Shown in pieces: positions 7,380-11,982 of a stretch of 11,982 nt of DNA. The translations under genes were made by a program, and so were the position numbers. This DNA is from an uncultured Oscillospiraceae bacterium (GTDB lineage Bacteria > Bacillota > Clostridia > Oscillospirales > Oscillospiraceae): assembly GCA_934636045.1 (NCBI GenBank), contig CAKTZP010000062.1:1-11982 (forward strand), read 5' to 3'. How positions within the stretch are numbered: position 1 is the first letter of the stretch; each line of letters starts with the position of its first letter. Below the pieces are notes generated by a model. It ran no database searches, was not told where the DNA came from, and saw only the letters and a list, made by a program, of their open reading frames with translations.

Positions 7380-7385
7380 ACAGAA

Positions 7386-7428
7386 CGGAGTGGTGCACGA
7401 CCGTTTTTGCGGCTGCGGCGCCGCTCCG
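7386..7428 (+). other. GC-rich hairpin 2 in tig-clpP spacer
   Basis: CGGAGTGG (7386-7393) can pair with CCGCTCCG (7421-7428), 8 bp with one G-U, closing a 27-base loop. A competing perfect palindrome, GCGGCGCCGC (7415-7424), overlaps the right arm. TGCGGCGC at 7414-7421 repeats the same 8-mer at 7368-7375 in hairpin 1. The element ends 14 bases before the clpP ribosome binding site. No convincing promoter was seen in this spacer. Confidence 0.45.
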
Positions 7429-7456
7429 CTCATTCCAATGCGAAAGGAGTTTTACT

Positions 7457-8038
7457 ATGAGTCTGGTTCCTTATGTCGTTGAACAGACCAGCCGCGGCGA
7501 ACGGTCGTATGATATCTTCTCCCGGCTGCTCAATGACCGCATCATTTTCCTCTCCGAAGAGGTCAATGACACCACGGCCAGCCTGATCGTTGCGCAGATG
7601 CTTTATCTTGAGGCGCAGGATCCCGATAAGGACATTCAGTTCTACATCAACAGCCCCGGCGGCAGCGTGACGGCCGGTATGGCGATCTACGACACGATGC
7701 AGTACATTAAGTGCGACGTTTCGACGATCTGCATCGGCATGGCTGCGTCGATGGGTGCGTTTTTGCTGTCCTCCGGCGCCAAGGGTAAGCGCATCGCGCT
7801 GCCCAACGCCGAGATCATGATCCACCAGCCCTCCGGCGGCGCGCAGGGTCAGGTCACCGACGTGCAAATTCACGCCGAGCGCATCCTCGCCATCAAGAAA
7901 AAGCTCAACGAAATTCTTGCCGCCAACACCGGCAAGCCCGTCGAGCAGGTCACGCAGGACACCGAGCGCGACCATTTCCTCACCGCCGAGGAGGCCAAGG
8001 ACTACGGCCTGATCGATAAGGTGATTTATCAGAGATAA
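7457..8038 (+). CDS. clpP: ATP-dependent Clp protease proteolytic subunit
   Basis: Serine protease subunit that forms a tetradecameric chamber and degrades proteins fed by ClpX, or by another Clp ATPase. The catalytic triad is intact at the standard positions: Ser98 in GMAASMG, His123 in MIHQPSGG and Asp172 in [24 protein letters not shown] (63-81) is the conserved substrate-binding block. The N-terminus [20 protein letters not shown] is the usual axial-loop region, with self-processing likely within the first residues. Length 193 aa is typical. The ATG at 7457 is supported by AAAGGAG (7443-7449), 7 bases upstream. It sits directly before its partner clpX and after tig. No CtsR-like direct repeat was seen upstream. 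Confidence 0.98.
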   Translation: MSLVPYVVEQTSRGERSYDIFSRLLNDRIIFLSEEVNDTTASLIVAQMLYLEAQDPDKDIQFYINSPGGSVTAGMAIYDTMQYIKCDVSTICIGMAASMGAFLLSSGAKGKRIALPNAEIMIHQPSGGAQGQVTDVQIHAERILAIKKKLNEILAANTGKPVEQVTQDTERDHFLTAEEAKDYGLIDKVIYQR

Positions 8039-8051
8039 GGACATTCCGGCC

Positions 8052-8070
8052 GTGCAGCCTTGCGCTGCGC
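8052..8070 (+). other. Hairpin in the clpP-clpX spacer
   Basis: GTGCAGC (8052-8058) pairs with GCTGCGC (8064-8070), 7 bp with one G-U and the loop CTTGC. It lies in the 60-base spacer, 13 bases before the clpX ribosome binding site, and has no T-run after it. It may punctuate the message between the two genes. Confidence 0.4.
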
Positions 8071-8098
8071 CCGGGGTGCCCATAAAGGAGCGATTATT

Positions 8099-9346
8099 TT
8101 GGCTGAAAAACTGATCCGCTGCTCCTTCTGCGGCAAGTCGCAGGGGCAGGTGGAACGCATTCTTTCCGGCGCGAACGCTTATATCTGCAACGAATGTGTC
8201 GACCTTTGCAGCTCTATCCTGCACGAGGAAGACGAACGCGTAGCGCAGCCGGAAGCGGAGGCGCCTGACCGTCTGCCCACGCCGCGCGAGATCAAGGAAT
8301 ATATGGACGGCTATATCATCGGGCAGGATGAGGCGAAGATCGCCCTCTCCGTTGCGGTGTATAACCACTACAAGCGCATTTATTTCGGCGGCGAGTCGGA
8401 CGTGGAGCTGCAAAAGAGCAACATTCTTCTCATCGGCCCGACCGGCTGCGGCAAGACGCTGTTTGCCCAGACGCTTGCAAAAATCCTGAACGTTCCCTTC
8501 GCCATTGCCGACGCCACCACGCTGACCGAGGCGGGCTATGTCGGCGAGGATGTGGAAAACATCCTGCTGCGCCTGATCCAGGCGGCGGATTTTGACGTGG
8601 AGCTTGCCGAGCGCGGCATTATCTACATCGACGAGATGGATAAAATCGCCCGCAAGAGCGAAAATACCTCGATCACTCGCGACGTTTCCGGCGAGGGTGT
8701 GCAGCAGGCGCTGCTGAAGATCGTCGAGGGAACGGTCGCCAATGTTCCCCCGCAGGGCGGGCGGAAGCACCCCCAACAGGAATTCATTCAGATCGATACC
8801 TCCAACATTCTGTTCATCTGCGGCGGTGCGTTCGACGGTCTGGACAAGATCATCGAGCGCCGGGTCGACCGCTCGAGCCTTGGCTTTGGCTCGGAGCTGA
8901 AAAAGCGCGGAGAGCGGGATGTCGGCGCACTGTTTGCGCAGGTGCAGCCGCACGACCTGCTCAAATTCGGCATCATTCCCGAATTGGTCGGCCGCCTGCC
9001 CGTGGTGACGAGCCTCGGCAGCCTGTCGCAGCAGGATCTGGTGCGAATTTTGACGGAACCGAAAAACGCGCTGTGCCGCCAGTACAAGAAGCTGCTGGAG
9101 CTGGACAATGTGACGCTGGAGTTTGAAGTCCCGGCGCTGGAGGCCATTGCCCAGAAGGCGATCGACCGCAAGATCGGCGCGCGTGGCCTGCGGGCCGTGC
9201 TGGAGGGCGTGATGACAAAGGTCATGTATGAGATCCCGTCCGATCCGAGCATCAGCAAGGTTTTGATCACGAAGGACTGCGTGGAGCAGGGGACGGAACC
9301 GGTGATCACCCGTTCGAAGGAACGCCGCCGCGCCCCGACCGCTTAA
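8099..9346 (+). CDS. clpX: ATP-dependent Clp protease ATP-binding subunit ClpX
   Basis: AAA+ unfoldase that recognises substrates and threads them into ClpP. With the TTG start at 8099 it has 415 residues, the usual length. The N-terminal zinc-binding domain has Cys8, Cys11, Cys30 and Cys33. Walker A is GPTGCGKT (113-120), the pore loop GYVG is 146-149, Walker [10 protein letters not shown] centres on Asp178-Glu179, and the RKH loop is 222-224. The ClpP-docking tripeptide is LGF (261-263) and sensor 2 GAR is 360-362. The TTG is chosen because AAAGGAG (8084-8090) lies 8 bases upstream and the protein then begins [11 protein letters not shown], matching the family. The longer frame from the TTG at 8060 has no ribosome binding site and would pass through the spacer hairpin. 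A terminator-like structure follows. Confidence 0.97.
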   Translation: MAEKLIRCSFCGKSQGQVERILSGANAYICNECVDLCSSILHEEDERVAQPEAEAPDRLPTPREIKEYMDGYIIGQDEAKIALSVAVYNHYKRIYFGGESDVELQKSNILLIGPTGCGKTLFAQTLAKILNVPFAIADATTLTEAGYVGEDVENILLRLIQAADFDVELAERGIIYIDEMDKIARKSENTSITRDVSGEGVQQALLKIVEGTVANVPPQGGRKHPQQEFIQIDTSNILFICGGAFDGLDKIIERRVDRSSLGFGSELKKRGERDVGALFAQVQPHDLLKFGIIPELVGRLPVVTSLGSLSQQDLVRILTEPKNALCRQYKKLLELDNVTLEFEVPALEAIAQKAIDRKIGARGLRAVLEGVMTKVMYEIPSDPSISKVLITKDCVEQGTEPVITRSKERRRAPTA

Positions 9347-9350
9347 GAAA

Positions 9351-9395
9351 AAAGAGGGGGAGTCGGCAAACGCCGCTCCCTCTTTGCGCATTTTT
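9351..9395 (+). terminator. Probable intrinsic terminator after clpX
   Basis: AAAGAGGG (9351-9358) and CCCTCTTT (9378-9385) form a stem starting four bases after the clpX stop. The inner CGGC-AAAC-GCCG (9364-9375) extends it with small bulges. TTTGCGC and then TTTTT (9391-9395) follow. The T-run is interrupted, so termination may be partial, allowing read-through into lon. Confidence 0.7.
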
Positions 9396-9425
9396 CTGTA
9401 AATTTGCGTTTTATATGCTTTATTT

Positions 9426-9445
9426 GGGAGAAGCTCTCCCTTTTT
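9426..9445 (+). promoter_or_regulatory. Terminator-like hairpin in the lon leader
   Basis: GGGAGA (9426-9431) and TCTCCC (9435-9440) form a perfect 6-bp stem with loop AGC, directly followed by TTTTT (9441-9445). It lies 33 bases before the lon start and after the clpX terminator. It could be a second terminator in tandem or an attenuator of lon. The stem is short and the loop tight, so strength is uncertain. Confidence 0.5.
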
Positions 9446-9447
9446 CC

Positions 9448-9463
9448 CTGCGAATGTTCGCAG
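9448..9463 (+). other. Hairpin just before the lon ribosome binding site
   Basis: CTGCGAA-TG-TTCGCAG is a perfect 7-bp inverted repeat. As RNA it would fold as CTGCG/CGCAG with a six-base loop. It abuts AAAGGAG (9464-9470), so it could influence ribosome access or be a protein-binding dyad on DNA. It does not have the spacing of the Firmicute LexA box. Confidence 0.45.
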
Positions 9464-9478
9464 AAAGGAGTGAAATCA

Positions 9479-11896
9479 ATGAACGAACTGATTCTTTCTG
9501 AGCGCATGCCTGTCCTGGCGCTGCGCGGCCTGACGGTGTTCCCGAATGCGACGATGCATTTTGACGTCGGCCGCGAGAAGTCCGTCCGTGCGCTGGACAA
9601 GGCCATGAGCGCCGATCAGCGTATTTTCCTCGTGACGCAGAAGAATATCGAGGACGACGACCCCGGTGAAAAGGGACTCTATTCCGTCGGCACGGTCGCA
9701 CAGGTGCGGCAGGTGCTGAAGGTCTCGGGCGATTCGGTGCGCGTTCTGGTCGCCGGCGAGTACCGCGCGCGGCTGGTCGAGCTGAAGCAGACCTCGCCGT
9801 ACCTTGTGGGGCGTGTGGAATCTCTGCCTGAGATCGAAACATCGTCGAGTACGCCGAAGATCAAGGCGCTCATCCGTGTTGCGATGCAGCTGTTCGACGA
9901 ATTTGCCGAGCTGTCGCAGCGCCCGGTGCATGACGTAATGCTCAAGATCTTAGCCACGCAGAACCCCGGACAGATCGCCGACCTGATCGGTCAGGCGGCA
10001 ACGTTCGACTATGCCGAAAAAATGAAGATCCTCTCGCAGCTGCATCCCGTGAAGCGGCTGGAGCTTGCTGAGCACCTGCTGGCTGACGAGCTGGAGGTGC
10101 TGCGGATGGAAAATGAGCTGCAGGACCTGACCCAGCAGAGCATCGATAAAGGCCAGCGCGACTATTATCTGCGGGAGCAGATGAAGGTCATCCGCACGGA
10201 GCTCGGCGAAAACGACGAGGACGCAGAGCTGGACGAATACCGCAAAAAGCTTGCGCAGGCGAGGCTTCCTGAGGAAGCGAAGGAAAAGGTCGAAAAAGAG
10301 CTGCAGCGACTGGCCAAGCAGCCCTACGGTTCGTCTGAGGCCTCGGTCATCCGCAGCTATCTGGACGTGGTGCTTCAGCTTCCCTGGGCCAAGGAGACCA
10401 AGGAGCGGCTGAATGTCGCGGCGGCGCGGAAAATTCTGGATGCCGACCACTTCGGCCTGCAAAAGGTCAAGGAGCGCATTCTGGAAACGATGGCTGTGCG
10501 GCAGCTCCAGCCGGAGCAGCCATGCCAGATTCTATGCCTTGTCGGCCCTCCGGGCATCGGCAAGACCTCCATTGCCATGAGCGTGGCACGGGCGCTGAAC
10601 CGGAAGCTTGCGCGCATCTCTCTCGGCGGCATCCATGACGAGGCCGAAATTCGCGGCCATCGCAAAACCTATATCGGCGCAATGCCGGGACGGATCATCT
10701 CCGGTGTGGCGCAGGCAGGAAGCAGAAATCCGCTGCTCCTGCTCGACGAAATCGATAAGCTCGGCAGTGACTACCGCGGCGACCCCTCGGCGGCGCTGCT
10801 TGAGGTGCTCGACAGCGAGCAAAACGCGTCCTTCCGCGACAATTATCTGGAAGTTCCGTTTGATCTGAGCCACTGCATGTTCATCACCACTGCCAACACG
10901 ACCGATACCATTCCCCGGCCACTGCTCGACCGCATGGAGGTCATCGAGCTGAGCTCGTACACCGACGAGGAAAAGCTGATGATCGCCAAGCGGCACCTGC
11001 TGCCAAAGCAGCTGAAAAAGCACGGCCTGCAAAAATCGCAGCTCCGGCTGACAGACGATGCCATCCGCGAGATCATCCGCTGCTATACGCGCGAATCCGG
11101 TGTGCGCAATCTTGAGCGTGAGCTCGGGACGGTATGCCGCAAGGCGGCGATGCACTTTGTGTCGGACGAGGGCGTCGATGTGCTCAGGCTCGGTACGGCG
11201 GAGCTTGAGGAATATCTCGGCCCGCGGAAGATTCTGCCCGACAAGCTGGCGCCGGCGGATACGGTCGGCCTTGTAACCGGCCTTGCATGGACGGCAGTTG
11301 GCGGCGAGACGCTGGAGGTCGAATGCAATGTGGTCGACGGCACCGGTAAGCTGGAGCTGACCGGCAACCTCGGCGAGGTGATGAAGGAGTCCGTCCACGC
11401 GGCGCTGAGCTACATCCGCAGCCGCGCGGCGCTGCTGCACATTGCGTCGGATTTCTATAAGACAAAGGACATTCATGTGCACTTCCCGGAGGGGGCGATC
11501 CCGAAGGACGGCCCCTCGGCGGGCATCACGGTCTGCACGGCAATTGTTTCTGCCTTGACCGGCGCGCCGGTACGGCGCGATATCGCAATGACCGGCGAAA
11601 TCTCCATCCGCGGGCGCGTGCTGCCCATCGGCGGCCTGAAGGAAAAGACCATGGCGGCACTGCGCCACGGCGTGAAGACCGTGATTCTTCCGAAGGACAA
11701 CGAAAAAGACCTCCGAGAGATCGATCCGACGGTCTATCAGGCGCTGAATTTTATCGCCGTAGATCATGTGGACGCGGTAATTGACGCAGCGCTCATCTTC
11801 CCGTCGGCACAGCGGCCGGAGCTGCAAAAACGCAAGGCGACTCTGCCGGTCACACAGCCGGCGCCGCTCGAGCGGGAGAAGGGGCTGCGCCAATGA
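9479..11896 (+). CDS. lon: ATP-dependent protease Lon (LonA type)
   Basis: AAA+ serine protease that degrades misfolded and short-lived regulatory proteins in the cytoplasm. With the ATG at 9479 it has 805 residues, normal for LonA. The order is an N-terminal LON substrate-binding domain (about 7-200), a helical linker, then the ATPase with Walker A GPPGIGKT (356-363) and Walker [10 protein letters not shown] (Asp423-Glu424). The protease domain has catalytic Ser680 in KDGPSAG and Lys723 in GGLKEK. There is no transmembrane insertion, so it is LonA rather than LonB. A tail of about 25 charged residues extends past the protease domain. The start is set by AAAGGAG (9464-9470), 8 bases upstream. 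The frame is open back to 9404, but that stretch is leader with hairpins. The end overlaps engB by 4 bases. Confidence 0.97.
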   Translation: MNELILSERMPVLALRGLTVFPNATMHFDVGREKSVRALDKAMSADQRIFLVTQKNIEDDDPGEKGLYSVGTVAQVRQVLKVSGDSVRVLVAGEYRARLVELKQTSPYLVGRVESLPEIETSSSTPKIKALIRVAMQLFDEFAELSQRPVHDVMLKILATQNPGQIADLIGQAATFDYAEKMKILSQLHPVKRLELAEHLLADELEVLRMENELQDLTQQSIDKGQRDYYLREQMKVIRTELGENDEDAELDEYRKKLAQARLPEEAKEKVEKELQRLAKQPYGSSEASVIRSYLDVVLQLPWAKETKERLNVAAARKILDADHFGLQKVKERILETMAVRQLQPEQPCQILCLVGPPGIGKTSIAMSVARALNRKLARISLGGIHDEAEIRGHRKTYIGAMPGRIISGVAQAGSRNPLLLLDEIDKLGSDYRGDPSAALLEVLDSEQNASFRDNYLEVPFDLSHCMFITTANTTDTIPRPLLDRMEVIELSSYTDEEKLMIAKRHLLPKQLKKHGLQKSQLRLTDDAIREIIRCYTRESGVRNLERELGTVCRKAAMHFVSDEGVDVLRLGTAELEEYLGPRKILPDKLAPADTVGLVTGLAWTAVGGETLEVECNVVDGTGKLELTGNLGEVMKESVHAALSYIRSRAALLHIASDFYKTKDIHVHFPEGAIPKDGPSAGITVCTAIVSALTGAPVRRDIAMTGEISIRGRVLPIGGLKEKTMAALRHGVKTVILPKDNEKDLREIDPTVYQALNFIAVDHVDAVIDAALIFPSAQRPELQKRKATLPVTQPAPLEREKGLRQ

Positions 11897-11982
11897 ATTT
11901 GCAGAAGGTCGAATTTGTCCGTTCCGCCGCGACGCCGAAGGATTTTCTCTCCGACGGCCTGCCGCAAATTGCCTTTGCGGGC
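11893..11982 (+). CDS. engB: Ribosome biogenesis GTP-binding protein EngB (YsxC), N-terminal fragment
   Basis: Only the first 30 codons are in the window; the frame runs off the right edge. The residues [12 protein letters not shown] and later GLPQIAFAG match the start of EngB/YsxC, where the next motif is the P-loop (GRSNVGKSS), just beyond the edge. EngB is a GTPase needed for 50S subunit assembly. The ATG at 11893 overlaps the lon stop (ATGA), and GGAGAAGGGG (11875-11884) lies 8 bases upstream. The lon-engB order is common in Firmicutes, which supports the call. The GTP-binding motifs themselves cannot be seen here. Confidence 0.88.
   Translation, partial: MNLQKVEFVRSAATPKDFLSDGLPQIAFAG

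Noticed and set aside
5993..7381. A 462-codon minus-strand open frame opposite tig.
   Set aside because: It mirrors trigger factor codon for codon, has no convincing ribosome binding site and no domain. It is a shadow of biased codon use.
7325..7456. Search for a CtsR heptad repeat, CIRCE element or clpP promoter in the tig-clpP spacer.
   Set aside because: No GGTCAAA-type repeat or GAGTGC inverted repeat was seen. TATACT at 7342-7347 resembles a -10, but no -35 lies at the right distance.
8060..8098. A 13-codon N-terminal extension of clpX from an upstream TTG.
   Set aside because: There is no ribosome binding site, it runs through a hairpin, and the zinc-finger domain starts normally from the TTG at 8099.
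7430..9391. A 653-codon open frame on the minus strand opposite clpP and clpX.
   Set aside because: The plus strand encodes ClpP and ClpX with every catalytic motif in place. The antisense translation is low-complexity, rich in Arg, Leu, Ala and His, with no recognisable domain. It follows from GC-rich third codon positions.
9396..9425. Possible lon promoter in the AT-rich stretch (TTTTATATGCTTTATTT).
   Set aside because: Several -10-like hexamers exist, but none pairs with a recognisable -35 at 16-18 bases, so I did not annotate one.
9451..9460. CGAA-TG-TTCG before lon as a possible LexA box.
   Set aside because: The Firmicute LexA site is CGAAC-N4-GTTCG. Here the half-sites are too close, lack the C and G, and fit better as an RNA hairpin.
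9404..9478. A 25-codon N-terminal extension of lon.
   Set aside because: The frame is open, but no ribosome binding site precedes it, the stretch is AT-rich leader with hairpins, and the family N-terminus fits the ATG at 9479, which has AAAGGAG at 8 bases.
10532..11893. A 453-codon minus-strand open frame opposite lon.
   Set aside because: It covers the most conserved ATPase and protease parts of Lon, and its translation resembles no protein family.

Overview
This window is ordinary core chromosome from what looks like a GC-rich member of the Clostridia (Firmicutes). The Oscillospiraceae/Ruminococcaceae are a plausible home, but that is inference from gene order and base composition, with no search run. 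The evidence is the gene order tig-clpP-clpX-lon-engB, the order lepB-rbgA-rnhB-yraN, strong AGGAGG-type ribosome binding sites, GTG and TTG starts, and a Gram-positive-type signal peptidase. All genes lie on the + strand and are packed tightly. I see no mobile element, CRISPR array, tRNA, rRNA or phage gene.

Layout. (1) Positions 2-1498: the 3' part of valS (valyl-tRNA synthetase), cut by the window edge and closed by a strong intrinsic terminator (1515-1555). (2) Positions 1588-5944: a promoter with a perfect TATAAT, then a seven-gene operon whose members all overlap by 1 to 11 bases. It contains lepB (signal peptidase I), rbgA (50S assembly GTPase), an unrecognised 76-aa protein, rnhB (RNase HII), yraN (nuclease-fold UPF0102 protein), an M19 zinc dipeptidase and a calcineurin-like metallophosphoesterase. 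(3) Positions 5945-9346: a promoter with an extended -10, then tig (trigger factor), clpP and clpX, with GC-rich hairpins in both spacers and a terminator-like hairpin after clpX. (4) Positions 9347-11982: a hairpin-rich leader, lon (ATP-dependent protease), then the first 30 codons of engB (ribosome-assembly GTPase), overlapping the end of lon by 4 bases.

Together the genes serve making and policing proteins. ValRS charges tRNA, RbgA and EngB mature the large ribosomal subunit, trigger factor receives nascent chains, LepB trims exported proteins, and ClpXP and Lon degrade damaged or regulatory proteins. RNase HII handles RNA in DNA. The dipeptidase and phosphoesterase are less obvious passengers.

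I found no evidence of a new biological system. The points most worth a second look are the small uncharacterised gene inside the ribosome-assembly/RNase HII operon, the dyads built around the tig promoter, and the hairpins in the spacers before clpP, clpX and lon. Several real starts differ from the longest open frame: clpX begins at a TTG at 8099, lon at the ATG at 9479, and the small gene at 3133.
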